Shown one piece after another: positions 32,192 to 42,435 of a stretch of 64,000 nucleotides of DNA. The notes below the pieces were generated by a model, which was not told where the DNA came from, searched no databases, and saw only the letters and a program-made list of their open reading frames with translations. The DNA is taken from positions 36,949-100,948 of the forward strand of contig JAUYBL010000011.1 in the NCBI GenBank assembly GCA_030693065.1. Reading direction: 5' to 3'. A program made the translations under genes and the position numbers. Within the stretch, counting starts at the first letter, position 1; each line of letters opens with the position of its first letter. Source of the stretch: Methylococcaceae bacterium. GTDB lineage: Bacteria > Pseudomonadota > Gammaproteobacteria > Methylococcales > Methylomonadaceae.

Positions 32192-35100
32192 TTAATACCC
32201 GCCAATAATCACTACACTACTCCGCCCTCCTCCCAGTTTTTCAACGACCACTTTCGCGCCGATCCGCTCTACCAAAATAGGCACATGCGAGATAACGCCG
32301 ACTTTTCTACCCAAGGCTTGCAGGGTGTCCAAGCTGGCGATGGCTATGTCGAGCGTTTCCGGGTCGAGACTGCCGAAGCCTTCGTCGATAAACAGCGACT
32401 CGACCTGGGTTTTATTGGATGACAAGGAGGCCAGGCCCAAGGCCAGCGCCAGCGACACCAGAAAACTCTCCCCCCCGGATAGACTGTGTACGCTACGCAC
32501 GTCGTCGGCCATGTCGCGGTCGATGATTTGCAGCTCCAGATCGCTGCCCGGCACACGTTGCAGGGCATAGCGTTTGGCAAAATCTTCAAGATGCTGGTTG
32601 CTGTGCGCCAGCAATGCTTCCAGAGTCAAGCTTTGGGCAAAAGTACGAAACTTGGCACCGCTTTTTGAGCCTATCAATTCATTCAGGCTTTCCCATTGCT
32701 CCCAGCGATCTTGTTGGCTGTCCAGCTCCGTTTTTAGCAACCGTCCGGATTCGATTTTTTTATCATCCTCCCGTAGCAATATGATTTGCTCTTCTTTCTG
32801 ACTATGCACAATCTGTCTTTGTTGCTGCAATTCGGACAACAGTTTGTTGGCATCTTCTTCAGGTATTTCGACAGGATTATTTCTGTGCTTAAGGCTATCG
32901 TCAGCCTTCACTTTTACTAAGGCCGCGGACTCTTGCAGACTGCGCTCCAGCGCCGCCATCTGGGTTTTCTGTGCGGCCAGCCAGCGTTCGTCTTTTTCCA
33001 ACAATTGGCTTAACTGCTCAAGATCAATGCCCTGCTTTTCCAGCGACTGGCTCAACTCGCTTTGGACTTTTTCCAGGTTACTGTAACGTCTGGCTGCTTC
33101 AGTTTGCCAATGCAGCTGATTTTGTTTATGGCTTGCCAGCTCCGTTTCCGCCTGACTGACCGCGTTACCGGCCTGCTGGTGGGCCGCTCTTGCGGCCTGT
33201 AGGTTTTGGTTAAGCGTTTGCTCATAACTGTCGGCGGTCACTTTTGGCAACAGCGCCTCGCGTTCTTGTGACAGTTTTTGCTGTTCTGCTGTTTGGGTGT
33301 TTAATTCAGACAGTTTGATTTGGTGCTGCTGTTGACTTTGTTGCAGCACCTGCTCGGCAAGCTTTTCATCATGGTTGATTGTTTCCAGGGCTTTGACGGC
33401 AAGGTCAATCTGCTGTTCAGTACGCTGGAATTGCTGCGCTTTTACGGCGCAATCTTGCCTGAATGCTGCGGTGGCATCATGCAAATCAGCTTGCCAGTTG
33501 TCCAGTTGCCGGAACGGTATCGCCAACAAATCGACAATCGTTTGCAGCTGTTTTTCCAGCTCCTCAAGGCTGATTGCGACATGCTCCAGGTCGGCTTTAT
33601 TTTTGGCGTGTTGCTTATCCAGCGCGGTGTGTTCGGCAGATAAGCTTTCCTTTTTCAGCTTGGCCGCATCGAATAATTCCTGCGCCGCTTTAAGTTGTTT
33701 TTGTAACTCAAGCGCTGCTTTTTCCTGCTGCTTGATTTGCTCTAACGTGGAATTGATTTGTGCTTCGTGGCTTTTAAGTTCAGGTAAAAGCTGATCATCG
33801 GTGACGGCAAAATCTAGTTTTTCATGCATAGCTAAAGCAGCCCAATCATCGCCGCACTGTGCCAGTTGTGTCTGTGCCTCGGCCAGCTTTTCGGTCAAGG
33901 TTGTTTTTAGCTCCTGTCCCTGGCTGATGCCTTTGGTCAATTCGGCGATAGTTTTAATCAGCGTTGCATGTTGGTTTTCCAGCTCAGAGACCCGTGCCGA
34001 CTGCGCTGCTGCGTGTTCATTGCCTATGCCGGCTTGGTCTTTCCAGGGATGATCAAGCGCCCCGCAAACCGGGCAAGGCTGATCGTCCTGCAACAAAGTA
34101 CGGAACTGTTCGGCGTTTTTATGCGTGGTTGCCTGAATCAACTCCAAGGCTTTTTTTGCCTCGCTCAGTGCGATGCCGTTAGCCAGTTGCTGCTGGTTTA
34201 AAGTTTGCAGTTGCTGCGTGTTGTCGTTAATCGTTTGCTCGATTACTGCGAGTTTGTCCGTGTCCTGCTTGTTAGTCTGTTGCAGCGCCTGCGCATTTTT
34301 CGCCAGACTCAGTGCTAGAGCGACCTGTCCTCGCTTGTTTTCAAGCTCGTCTTTTATCTGATGTAAATCTTCAAGTGAGGTTTGGCTGTCCTGGTTTTTA
34401 AGTTGCAAAAGCGTCTGTTGATGCAATTCCAGGTTTTTGTGGCTGTCATGAATCGCGACCTTTAGCTCCGCCAGACTGCCTTCCTCCTTATCAACCGAGA
34501 ACCTTAACTGATCCGCGTTAAATGCGGCCTCCGTTTTCCGAGTGTTCAAGGTTTGATAGCGTTCCAGCTCGGCATCCCATCGGCTCCATTCAGCTGCGAT
34601 GGGTTTAATGGTCTGATGCTGTTCCAGCCAGATAGTAAGCTGTTGCAATACCGAAGCTTGTTCATCCTGCCGCTTTAGCAGTGTTTTATGTTCTTTTTCG
34701 GCGCTTTCCAACGCTATAAGCAATTGGTTTTCTTCTGTTGATAGACCGCCGACAGTCTGCCGAATAACATCAATTCGGGTGTCCAAGGCTCGTGCTTTAA
34801 TTAATAGCGGTTGCGCCTGCTGCTGTTGCTGATCGGCTGCGGCTAAGGTTTTCTCGCTCGCACTTAATAGCTCCTTTGCCGTTTGTAGTTTTATTTCAGC
34901 AGCTATCTGCTGTTCGCCGCTGTCTTTAAGTTTTTGTTGGGCATCTTGATATTCAGCGTTCGCCGTTTGGTACTGACTTAACAGCGGCCTTAACGGTTGC
35001 GCGGCTTCTACTTTTTGTATCAATTGCCGTTCAGTTTCTGCTGCATCCCAGGCCTGCTGGCTGCCTGCAAGAACTTCACCAGCAACTCGTTCCGCCTCTT

Positions 35101-35920
35101 GCAGTTTTTTCAGTTCGGCATACCAATCGATGATTTTTTGGTTATCTGCGATTTGCTTGTTCAGGTCGGCCAACTGGTTGATGAATTGATCGCGCTGTTG
35201 TTCCAGACGTTGACGAGCTTCGGTATCAAGCGGTATTTGATCCTGCATCCGGTTTGCAATCAGACTTAACGCGTCTTTTTCCTGTCTGGCTCGATCAAAG
35301 GCAGCGATAGACAACTCGGAATAAAGTTCAGTGCCGGTGATGCGCTCCAGCAAACTGGAACGCTCGTCTTTTTTGGCTTTTAAAAACGCGGCAAAATCGC
35401 CCTGCGCTAATAATACCGAGCGGCGAAATTGGTCAAAGTTAAGATCGATCAAGTCACTGATCAGTTCCAGCGTGTTCTTCTTACCCTGCCCGATGCGCTG
35501 ACCGTCGTCAATTTTAGTTAAGGTGACTTCCTGCGCCTGCAATCGGCCATCGGCTTTGCCGCGAGCTTTGCTGACTTCCCAACGCGCTCGGTAGTGATGT
35601 TTGTCTTTACCGATAAAATCCACTTCAGCATAGGCGTTGCTGGTGCCGCGGCGCAGTATCGAACGCACGTCGTTACTAGTCACTCGCAGGTTTTCATCTT
35701 CATCTTTATGGCCGACCGCAAAACCGTGACCATCGGGCAAGCGCGGGATTTTGTCATACAGCGCCAGACACAAAGCATCCAAAATTGTGCTTTTACCGGC
35801 GCCGGTCTGTCCGGTAATAGCAAATAAACCGGCCTGCTCCAACGGCCCGGCATTAAGTAAAATCTCAAACGGCTCCGCCAAGCTGGCCAGGTTTTTTCCG
35901 CGTATCGCTAAAATGCGCAT
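32192..35920 (-). CDS. sbcC: SbcC, SMC-like ATPase of the SbcCD nuclease
   Basis: A 1242-residue protein. N-terminal Walker A G-Q-T-G-A-G-K-S-T is near residue 40. Long coiled coils meet at a zinc hook C-P-V-C-G near 615. The ABC signature S-L-S-G-G-E-S is near 1150 and Walker B L-F-I-D-E-G-F-G near 1180. With SbcD it cleaves hairpins and protein-blocked DNA ends, a notable activity given the many palindromic repeats nearby. It begins at the base where sbcD ends. Confidence 0.95.
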   Translation of the reverse strand: MRILAIRGKNLASLAEPFEILLNAGPLEQAGLFAITGQTGAGKSTILDALCLALYDKIPRLPDGHGFAVGHKDEDENLRVTSNDVRSILRRGTSNAYAEVDFIGKDKHHYRARWEVSKARGKADGRLQAQEVTLTKIDDGQRIGQGKKNTLELISDLIDLNFDQFRRSVLLAQGDFAAFLKAKKDERSSLLERITGTELYSELSIAAFDRARQEKDALSLIANRMQDQIPLDTEARQRLEQQRDQFINQLADLNKQIADNQKIIDWYAELKKLQEAERVAGEVLAGSQQAWDAAETERQLIQKVEAAQPLRPLLSQYQTANAEYQDAQQKLKDSGEQQIAAEIKLQTAKELLSASEKTLAAADQQQQQAQPLLIKARALDTRIDVIRQTVGGLSTEENQLLIALESAEKEHKTLLKRQDEQASVLQQLTIWLEQHQTIKPIAAEWSRWDAELERYQTLNTRKTEAAFNADQLRFSVDKEEGSLAELKVAIHDSHKNLELHQQTLLQLKNQDSQTSLEDLHQIKDELENKRGQVALALSLAKNAQALQQTNKQDTDKLAVIEQTINDNTQQLQTLNQQQLANGIALSEAKKALELIQATTHKNAEQFRTLLQDDQPCPVCGALDHPWKDQAGIGNEHAAAQSARVSELENQHATLIKTIAELTKGISQGQELKTTLTEKLAEAQTQLAQCGDDWAALAMHEKLDFAVTDDQLLPELKSHEAQINSTLEQIKQQEKAALELQKQLKAAQELFDAAKLKKESLSAEHTALDKQHAKNKADLEHVAISLEELEKQLQTIVDLLAIPFRQLDNWQADLHDATAAFRQDCAVKAQQFQRTEQQIDLAVKALETINHDEKLAEQVLQQSQQQHQIKLSELNTQTAEQQKLSQEREALLPKVTADSYEQTLNQNLQAARAAHQQAGNAVSQAETELASHKQNQLHWQTEAARRYSNLEKVQSELSQSLEKQGIDLEQLSQLLEKDERWLAAQKTQMAALERSLQESAALVKVKADDSLKHRNNPVEIPEEDANKLLSELQQQRQIVHSQKEEQIILLREDDKKIESGRLLKTELDSQQDRWEQWESLNELIGSKSGAKFRTFAQSLTLEALLAHSNQHLEDFAKRYALQRVPGSDLELQIIDRDMADDVRSVHSLSGGESFLVSLALALGLASLSSNKTQVESLFIDEGFGSLDPETLDIAIASLDTLQALGRKVGVISHVPILVERIGAKVVVEKLGGGRSSVVIIGGY

Positions 35921-37194
35921 CAGTCCGCTCCTTGCAGGTTTTCAATCAGCTCGTTGAACAAGGCATTGATGGCTTCGGGCGCTTCATCGTCATACTTGTT
36001 CTGATAACAGCGTTGGAAAACATCCAGCGGATGCAGTTCTTCCAGGCGTTCTTCAATTTTTAAATCGGCCAGACTTTTTTCGCTGCCGCTGTAAGCGGTG
36101 GAGATTTTCAATAGGCGCACCGGCAATTTGGCGATGACTTCTTCAATCTGCTGGCGCAATCCGGGCTCGGGTTTTTCCAGCCTAATTCTCAATTCAAGCA
36201 GCGGCCTTTGCTCGATCGGCAGATCGTCAAAATTCATGCTTTGCAATTGCTTGATAACTTCTGGCAATACGGCAAAATCTTTGCCATTGGGAATTCTGAG
36301 TAATTGCACGCTGCGAGGTATTTTAACGGCAACGGTTGCAACGGCTTGGCCTACCCTCATGTCAACCTGAACAACTTGATGCAAATAATTGGTTTCATCA
36401 AACGACAGCGGAATCGGTGAACCGCTGTAACGAATATGCTCGTTCGCGCCGACTTTTTGCGCCAAATGCAAATGGCCTAAAGCCACATAAGCAATATTAT
36501 CGGGAAATAATTCAACCGGCAGCGCATGCTGATTGCCGCCCAGTATTTTACGCTCGCTTAATTCGGACACCGCGCCATTGACCATATAACAATGCCCGGT
36601 CAGGATTAGGCTCTGGTCATTACTCGCCTTTTGTTGCAGCTGTGCATACAATTCGGCATACAGTGTTTTCATGCCGGAGATTAATGGATCGGTGTCTTGC
36701 TCGTCAGTACGTTCTGTGTCGTCCGCACCATCCCTGGCAGTCGGCAAATCGGCATTGCGCAAAAACGGCATTGCCCCGCACCAGGCTTTAATCTCACCCG
36801 CCGCATTGGTCAGCGGCACCAGCAAACGCTCCCAATCGATATTGCCCTGCTCGTCGCGCGACAAGCCGCCGACCACGGTAACACCCAACGCATTGAGTAT
36901 TGGCGACGGTGCATCCAGCCGTGACGCGGAATCGTGGTTACCGCCAACTAACACGATGTTCAGGTTCGGCAGCCGGATTTTAGCTTTGACTAAAAAATCA
37001 TAAAGTTGCGACTGCGCGGCTGAGGAAGGATTTGCCGAATCAAAAATATCACCGGCCACGATGAGGGCGTCGGCGTGTTTGTTGTGCAATTCATCCAATA
37101 ACCAATCCAGAAACTGCTGATGTTCCAGTTGCCTCGATACGCCATGAAGATGGTGTCCAAGATGCCAATCTGCGGTGTGAAATATTCTTAACAT
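35920..37194 (-). CDS. sbcD: SbcD, nuclease subunit of SbcCD
   Basis: A 424-residue Mre11-like metallophosphoesterase with motifs H-T-A-D-W-H-L-G, G-D-I-F-D, G-N-H-D-S, a G-H-C-Y motif and A-L-G-H-L-H in order. The C-terminal capping domain completes the normal length. sbcD-sbcC overlap by one base. Confidence 0.95.
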   Translation of the reverse strand: MLRIFHTADWHLGHHLHGVSRQLEHQQFLDWLLDELHNKHADALIVAGDIFDSANPSSAAQSQLYDFLVKAKIRLPNLNIVLVGGNHDSASRLDAPSPILNALGVTVVGGLSRDEQGNIDWERLLVPLTNAAGEIKAWCGAMPFLRNADLPTARDGADDTERTDEQDTDPLISGMKTLYAELYAQLQQKASNDQSLILTGHCYMVNGAVSELSERKILGGNQHALPVELFPDNIAYVALGHLHLAQKVGANEHIRYSGSPIPLSFDETNYLHQVVQVDMRVGQAVATVAVKIPRSVQLLRIPNGKDFAVLPEVIKQLQSMNFDDLPIEQRPLLELRIRLEKPEPGLRQQIEEVIAKLPVRLLKISTAYSGSEKSLADLKIEERLEELHPLDVFQRCYQNKYDDEAPEAINALFNELIENLQGAD

Positions 37195-37519
37195 ATGATG
37201 TTACGCAGTCTTATATATTTAGGTGTGTCGCAATTGCGACAATTTTATTTAAATCGGGTTCCCGCACCCGAAGGCGGGATACTTTCTTTTGCACGGCCAA
37301 AAGAAAGTATCCAAAGAAAAAGCCGCCCTATGCCGCTTGCTTCCTGCGCTCTGCCGTTTTCATTGAGGGTTGCCAAATGGGGCTCCTGCCCCATCGGCAA
37401 CGCGAGGCATCCATGCCTCGCCCCTTCGGGCTATTCTCAATGAAAGCGCCAGTGCTCGGCGCGGCATAAGGGAATGATTCCTTTGATGCCGTAACCGTAG
37501 TTAACATTTTTTTGAACAA
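37195..37519. repeat. Repeat-filled gap between sbcD and the MFS gene
   Basis: This 325-bp space has no credible gene. A 15-bp perfect stem GGATACTTTCTTTTG / CAAAAGAAAGTATCC lies at 37277-37312. Further GC-rich short inverted repeats follow (GGGGCTCCTGCCCC, GAGGCATCCATGCCTC) up to about 37460. The first palindrome resembles a repeat seen in many proteobacterial genomes. Confidence 0.6.
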
Positions 37520-38773
37520 TTATTGAAGTTGACTAAGTTCTAGCTTTCTCAGTCGAGGTGCTTTTTTAGCTGTTACGCCAACCACTAGTAGCGTCATTAT
37601 TCCGCCAAAGATGACTGATGGTACCAGTCCCATTATTCTGGCCGCGACACCTGATTCAAACGCACCCAGCTCGTTGGATGAACCAATAAAAATGCCGTTG
37701 ATTGCCGAGACCCGGCCGCGCATGGCATCTGGCGTTGCCAATTGCAGAATAGTGGTGCGCATGACTACTGACACCCCATCAAAAACTCCTGAAAATATCA
37801 GCCAGACGCCAGCAATCCAAACATTGGTGGATAAAGCAAAACCGATAATGCACACACCAAAGGCTGCTACTGAGATTAACAGTATCCGGCCTGCATGCAG
37901 ATTGATGGGATAGCGCGCCAAGACCAACCCCGAAACAATAGAACCCAAAGCTGGCGCAGCACGCAACATGCCCAGGCCTTCAGGACCATAGTGAAAAATT
38001 TGTTGAATGAATGCCGGTAACATGGAAACCGCGCCACCAAACAACACGGCAAACATATCCAGACATTGCGCGGCGACGATAATCTGATTGCTAACTACAA
38101 AGCGTAACCCTTCTGCAATACTGGCAAATACCGGACTACCTGCAATAGGCTTGGGTTCTTGCACTCGAACTGCAGCCATGGCGATTGCCGCGCCAAGGAA
38201 TAACGCACTGGCTAATGAATAGGCCACCGTTTTACTGGCATAAGCGACCAACAAGCCGCCAAGCGCGGGTCCCATCACCAAGCCGGTCTGTATGACTGAG
38301 CTGCCGAAACCGGCGGCTTTGGCATATTGTTCTCGCGGCAAGACCATCGCAAACAATGAGTTATAAGCGGGCGCGATAAATGCGCGGGCTAGTCCGGTAA
38401 AGGCAATCGATGCATAAATCCAATAGACCGGATTACCAATTATCAAACCTGCCGACACCGCCGATAGTGTCAGCGCGTTGCTGAATAACATCACAGAAGC
38501 AAGCGCCCCTAATAATCGGCGCGAATAATGGTCAACCGCATAACCGGCAAACAGCGCCGTACTGAAATACGGTATCACTTCGGCAAGCCCGATCAAGCCT
38601 AGCGCCAGTGGATCATGGGTGAGTTCATAAATATGCCAGCCCACCACGACCGCAATGATCTGATAGGCGAGTACCATTAGGACACGGTAACTAAGCAGCT
38701 TAAGAAAATCGCGGTTTTGGAAAATAAAGTTAGCGTTCAACTGAAAAAAGTCATCTGTTAGAAAAACCATCAT
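37520..38773 (-). CDS. MFS transporter, EntS-like exporter
   Basis: About 417 residues with 12 predicted membrane helices and the MFS loop-2/3 pattern D-H-Y-S-R-R. The family is close to enterobactin exporter EntS and other drug or siderophore exporters. The substrate is unknown. It is alone, with no siderophore genes adjacent. The start is uncertain among ATGs at 38773 and 38770; an open frame runs 10 codons further. Confidence 0.85.
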   Translation of the reverse strand: MMVFLTDDFFQLNANFIFQNRDFLKLLSYRVLMVLAYQIIAVVVGWHIYELTHDPLALGLIGLAEVIPYFSTALFAGYAVDHYSRRLLGALASVMLFSNALTLSAVSAGLIIGNPVYWIYASIAFTGLARAFIAPAYNSLFAMVLPREQYAKAAGFGSSVIQTGLVMGPALGGLLVAYASKTVAYSLASALFLGAAIAMAAVRVQEPKPIAGSPVFASIAEGLRFVVSNQIIVAAQCLDMFAVLFGGAVSMLPAFIQQIFHYGPEGLGMLRAAPALGSIVSGLVLARYPINLHAGRILLISVAAFGVCIIGFALSTNVWIAGVWLIFSGVFDGVSVVMRTTILQLATPDAMRGRVSAINGIFIGSSNELGAFESGVAARIMGLVPSVIFGGIMTLLVVGVTAKKAPRLRKLELSQLQ

Positions 38774-38828
38774 GATAACGGACAACCAGCAGTTTTTTAG
38801 CAAATCGTCCTTACTTCACTTGCTGCGG

Positions 38829-38834
38829 TATAAT
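38829..38834 (+). promoter_or_regulatory. Possible sigma-70 -10 box for the OmpA lipoprotein gene
   Basis: A perfect TATAAT stands 69 bp before the ATG at 38903. No good -35 hexamer is visible at 16-18 bp. Confidence 0.4.
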
Positions 38835-38902
38835 TTGCGTGCCTGGATAGATCATCCAATTCCAGATGTATTTTTATCTACTTCCATAAAGGTTTGATCA
38901 TC

Positions 38903-39778
38903 ATGAAAAAATTATTACCTTTGAGCATCTGCTCAATTTTATTAGCCGCTTGTGTGACTGATCCCTACACGGGCCAATCGACGATTAGTAATACCGGCAA
39001 AGGCGCGGGCATTGGCGCAGTGGTCGGTGCTGGTGCAGGTACGTTATTTGGCGGTAACGATTATAAAAATGCCGGTCTTGGCGCATTGGCGGGTGCCGCT
39101 GTTGGTGCTGCTGCAGGAGCTTACATGGATCATCAACAACAAGAAATGCAACAATCGCTGCAAGGTACCGGCATTGAAGTACAGCGCACAGCAGAAAATA
39201 CCCTGAATTTAACCATGCCCAGCAGCATCACCTTTGGGCTGGATTCTGCCGAATTAACACCCCAAGCGAAAACGGCCCTTGATTCGGTAGCCAGAGTTTT
39301 AAATCAATATCCTGAGTCAACCATTACTATCACCGGCCATACCGATGATTTGGGCTCGGATAGTCATAACCAGAAATTGTCAGAAAGCCGCGCCGCCAGT
39401 GTTGCCGGTTATCTGGGACAACACGGCGTCAACTATGCTCGTTTGACTCAGCAAGGCTTAGGCGAAAAAGCGCCTAAATTCCCGAATACCGATGAAACTA
39501 ACCGCTCGCAAAATCGTCGTGTGGAATTGGCTATTGTCGCCAATCAAAATGCCGGTAGTCAGCAAGGTGCGCCACAGCAGCAGCAACAGCAGCAGAACTA
39601 TCCACAACAAGGCTATCCACAACAGCAAAACTACCCGCAACAAGGTTATCCACAACAGCAAAATTACCCACAGCAAGGCTATCCTCAACAGCAGACTTAC
39701 CCGCAACAAGGTTATCCACAACAGCAAAACTACCCTCAACAAGGCTATCCGCAACAACCTAATTACTATCCTCGCTAG
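38903..39778 (+). CDS. OmpA-family lipoprotein with glycine zipper and Gln/Tyr/Pro repeat tail
   Basis: A 291-residue protein. A lipoprotein signal with L-L-A-A-C lipobox (Cys near 17) is followed by a glycine-zipper segment of two Gly/Ala-rich hairpins (about 35-80) and an OmpA peptidoglycan-binding domain (about 105-215, with G-H-T-D-D-L-G-S and N-R-R-V-E-L). The tail of about 70 residues has five copies of an 11-residue unit [11 protein letters not shown]. It resembles YiaD/PflA-type outer-membrane proteins, and the tail is an unusual addition. The ATG at 38903 starts the signal peptide. Confidence 0.88.
   Translation: MKKLLPLSICSILLAACVTDPYTGQSTISNTGKGAGIGAVVGAGAGTLFGGNDYKNAGLGALAGAAVGAAAGAYMDHQQQEMQQSLQGTGIEVQRTAENTLNLTMPSSITFGLDSAELTPQAKTALDSVARVLNQYPESTITITGHTDDLGSDSHNQKLSESRAASVAGYLGQHGVNYARLTQQGLGEKAPKFPNTDETNRSQNRRVELAIVANQNAGSQQGAPQQQQQQQNYPQQGYPQQQNYPQQGYPQQQNYPQQGYPQQQTYPQQGYPQQQNYPQQGYPQQPNYYPR
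39596..39760 (+). repeat. Five 33-bp tandem repeats coding an 11-residue unit
   Basis: Five in-frame copies encode [11 protein letters not shown] with small changes (one T for N, one final P). Copies differ by synonymous changes, so the repeat is not brand new, but copy number could still vary between strains. Confidence 0.8.
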
Positions 39779-39795
39779 TTATTGCGCGCCTTCAA

Positions 39796-39828
39796 TTGCT
39801 CGGGAATGTACGAAAGATTCCCGAGCAA
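39796..39828. terminator. Hairpin after the OmpA lipoprotein gene
   Basis: TTGCTCGGGAAT pairs perfectly with ATTCCCGAGCAA over 12 bp with a 9-nt loop. It is 17 bp past the stop codon. No T-tract follows, so it may be a factor-dependent end or a stabilising hairpin. Confidence 0.5.
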
Positions 39829-39908
39829 GCCCCATAAGATCCACCCAACTCATTCGCTTATTCATGTCAAAATAAGCGTTTTTTATTGCCTGAAACTGAG
39901 TATCTTTA

Positions 39909-40835
39909 ATGAAAATTGCTGTGCTATCCCGCAATCCCAAGCTTTATTCAACCATGCGTCTGGTTGCAGCTGCCGAGGCTCGCGGTCATGAAGTCCGTGT
40001 ACTGGATGTGTTGCGGTGTTACATGAACATCACCTCACATAATCCATCCATTCATTATCGCGGTGAAGATTTAACGGGCTTTGACGCTGTTATTCCACGC
40101 ATAGGTGCTTCGGTGACGTTTTACGGTACGGCCGTACTCAGACAATTTGAAATGATGAATGTGTTTCCATTGAATGAATCAGTGGCTATTTCACGATCTC
40201 GGGACAAGTTGCGCTCTATCCAGTTGCTAGCCCGCAAAGGTATCGGCTTGCCGGTCACTGGTTTTGCCAAAAATCCTGACGATATTGAAGATTTGATTGC
40301 TCAAGTCGGCGGTGCGCCGCTGGTAATAAAGTTGCTTGAAGGCACACAAGGCATTGGCGTGGTACTGGCTGAAACGCATAATGCCGCAGAAAGCGTAATT
40401 CAGGCGTTTATGGGCCTTAAAGCCAACATCATGGTGCAAGAATTTATTAAAGAAGCCGGTGGTAGTGATATTCGCTGTTTTGTGGTGGGGGATAAAGTCG
40501 TTGCGGCAATGAAGCGGCAAGCTATCGCCGGTGAATTTCGCTCCAATTTACATCGTGGCGGGTCAGCAAGCTTAATACGTTTAACTCCTGAAGAGCGCTC
40601 AACTGCAGTGCGCGCGGCAAAAATCATGGGGTTGAATGTGTGCGGTGTTGATTTACTTCGCTCCAATCATGGCCCGGTGATTATGGAAGTTAATTCGTCA
40701 CCGGGACTAAAAGGCATTGAGCAAGCCAGCGGTAAAGATATTGCTGAAATTATCATCAAGTTTATTGAAAATCGTATTACTGCCCAAGAAACCGCCAAAG
40801 ATAAAACCCTAACGCGAACTCGCGGCAAAGGTTAA
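39909..40835 (+). CDS. rimK: RimK-type ATP-grasp glutamate ligase
   Basis: A 308-residue ATP-grasp protein with K-I-A-V-L-S-R-N-P at the start, [15 protein letters not shown] as nucleotide-binding loop, and [14 protein letters not shown] as the metal motif. RimK adds glutamate to the C-terminus of ribosomal protein S6. No partner genes adjacent. Confidence 0.92.
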   Translation: MKIAVLSRNPKLYSTMRLVAAAEARGHEVRVLDVLRCYMNITSHNPSIHYRGEDLTGFDAVIPRIGASVTFYGTAVLRQFEMMNVFPLNESVAISRSRDKLRSIQLLARKGIGLPVTGFAKNPDDIEDLIAQVGGAPLVIKLLEGTQGIGVVLAETHNAAESVIQAFMGLKANIMVQEFIKEAGGSDIRCFVVGDKVVAAMKRQAIAGEFRSNLHRGGSASLIRLTPEERSTAVRAAKIMGLNVCGVDLLRSNHGPVIMEVNSSPGLKGIEQASGKDIAEIIIKFIENRITAQETAKDKTLTRTRGKG

Positions 40836-40948
40836 TTACTCGGCATAAGCAGCACTAAGAAATTTACAATCATTCAGGTGCGCCATCGTTAAAAATCAAA
40901 ACTATGGACACCTGAACTTCAAACCGGCTCAACTAAAGCCGCAATTGT

Positions 40949-41698
40949 TTAACCTTCAGTGTCGCTCACAGGTTTCTCTGTAGCTTCCGGCTCACTGTCT
41001 ACAGATTCCGCTTGAACTTCAGCGACAGATTCGGGGTTAACTGCTTCCGTTACGGAAGCAACTTTTTCTTCAGCGACTTCAGGCTCTGGTGTTTTTGCGG
41101 TTAACGAATCAATAAATTCCAAAAACCAAGCGGCAGTTTTTACTTTGCTCATATCCGGATCATTCAAAATTTCCGCGGCATCCGGCAAACTGCCTCTGCT
41201 CTTAGCGTCTTCCAGCGCCTTTAAGCTGGCCTCATGCTCACCAAGCAACGCATAAATACAGGCCAAGTTGTAAGACGCCGACCCCGCTTGAATGGCATTA
41301 GCTTGTTCAAAATAGGTTTTAGCATTTTGGTAAAGCTCGTCATGCAATGGCACAGCTTTGATTCTGGCTAAATCCATACAAGCAACGCCACCATCGATGG
41401 CTGCCCCTAAATAAGAAGGTTGAATCAGCATGCAAAAGGCAAATTTGATAATCGCCTCTTGATAAATTTTGATGGATTCAACTTCAGGTTTGGTTTTAGC
41501 CTGGTTTAGCAGCGCAAATCCCCAGTTGTACAAGGCTTCGGCACGCAATAAATCGCCGCTGACCACCTCAGCATAGTCTTGATAGGCTTTTTTATACATT
41601 TGTTCAGCGGTGTTTGCCTCGGCTTTGCGAGCATCGCTACTGAGTTTGATAGCTTCTTTTAATTTAGAGTTCTTTTTTATCGAATCAAAAATTGACAC
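40949..41698 (-). CDS. TPR-like protein with acidic tail
   Basis: A 249-residue, mostly helical protein. Tetratricopeptide-like units run from about 25 to 170 (Y-N-W-G-F-A-L-L-N-Q, A-S-Y-N-L-A-C-I-Y-A-L-L-G-E-H-E-A-S-L). From about 195 on, the tail is acidic, low-complexity and rich in Glu, Val, Ala and Ser. It has no signal peptide and I recognise no specific family name. Confidence 0.75.
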   Translation of the reverse strand: MSIFDSIKKNSKLKEAIKLSSDARKAEANTAEQMYKKAYQDYAEVVSGDLLRAEALYNWGFALLNQAKTKPEVESIKIYQEAIIKFAFCMLIQPSYLGAAIDGGVACMDLARIKAVPLHDELYQNAKTYFEQANAIQAGSASYNLACIYALLGEHEASLKALEDAKSRGSLPDAAEILNDPDMSKVKTAAWFLEFIDSLTAKTPEPEVAEEKVASVTEAVNPESVAEVQAESVDSEPEATEKPVSDTEG

Positions 41699-41780
41699 AC
41701 TTTTCTCCTGTTGGGTTAGCTTATGAATAGTTTGCTATAGAATAACAGCCTCAAACTTATTATGACTACCTAACCGCACC

Positions 41781-42077
41781 ATGACTCACACTATCCCCGA
41801 TCTCAGCAAAGAAAAAGTCAACCTGGAAACCTCACAAATCGCCTGGAAAGAATTACAGCGATTTTTTGCCAATGGCTCGGCGGTATTTGTCGCGCCAGAC
41901 CTGGATTTGGTAGAAGTTGCCTATCAATTTTCTATCGATAACAAAGACCAGGTAGCCGATTGGCTGCAAAACAAGCAAATCGGTTTAGTGACTGATGCAC
42001 AAGCGATCACTTGGTTTGAACAGGACGCGGCAGTTTGGGCCGTGGTGGTTAAGCCTTGGATTTTGGTGCAAGAATAA
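41781..42077 (+). CDS. DUF2288 family protein
   Basis: A 98-residue protein following the DUF2288 pattern: A-W-K-E-L-Q-R-F-F-A-x-G, D-L-D-L-V-E-V-A and a terminal W-A-V-V-V-K-P-W-I-L-V-Q. Function unknown. It lies directly upstream of a MazE-like gene, 7 bp apart. Confidence 0.85.
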   Translation: MTHTIPDLSKEKVNLETSQIAWKELQRFFANGSAVFVAPDLDLVEVAYQFSIDNKDQVADWLQNKQIGLVTDAQAITWFEQDAAVWAVVVKPWILVQE

Positions 42078-42084
42078 CGCTGTT

Positions 42085-42330
42085 ATGACTAAAGCCATTC
42101 TTAGCATCAAACAGTGGGGTGATGATCTTGTTATTTGCTTGCCTGCAGCAATCGCCCAGCAAGCGCATTTACGACTCAATCAGTGCGTGATCATTTCTGT
42201 CGAAGCTGATCATGTAGTTATCACGCCGATTAACGATGCGCCCCTGACACTGGAACAACGATTGGCAAGTTTTGATCCTGAGCGTCATTCAGGGGAAATC
42301 ATGACTACCAGTCAAACTATTGTTGACTAA
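42085..42330 (+). CDS. MazE/AbrB-fold antitoxin-like protein, orphan
   Basis: An 81-residue protein with the swapped-hairpin AbrB fold of MazE: I-K-Q-W-G-D-D-L-V-I-C-L-P-A-A-I-A near the start, then V-I-I-S-V-E-A-D-H-V-V-I-T-P. MazE antitoxins normally precede mazF. No MazF frame follows in the next 100 bp, so this is an orphan. The open frame extends upstream through DUF2288, but the ATG at 42085 fits the family. Confidence 0.75.
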   Translation: MTKAILSIKQWGDDLVICLPAAIAQQAHLRLNQCVIISVEADHVVITPINDAPLTLEQRLASFDPERHSGEIMTTSQTIVD

Positions 42331-42435
42331 GAGCAATAATTGAAACAATGGGCTTTGTTCCTCTGCCTTCCTATAGCCCTAATTAAGAGCTTTTATTAGC
42401 CGCATGCGGCCTCAAAACTTCCAAAAAATCGCAAC

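Noticed and set aside
39596..39760. Regular repeats that might be a CRISPR array
   Set aside because: The 33-bp units are contiguous, have no unique spacers and encode an in-frame protein tail.
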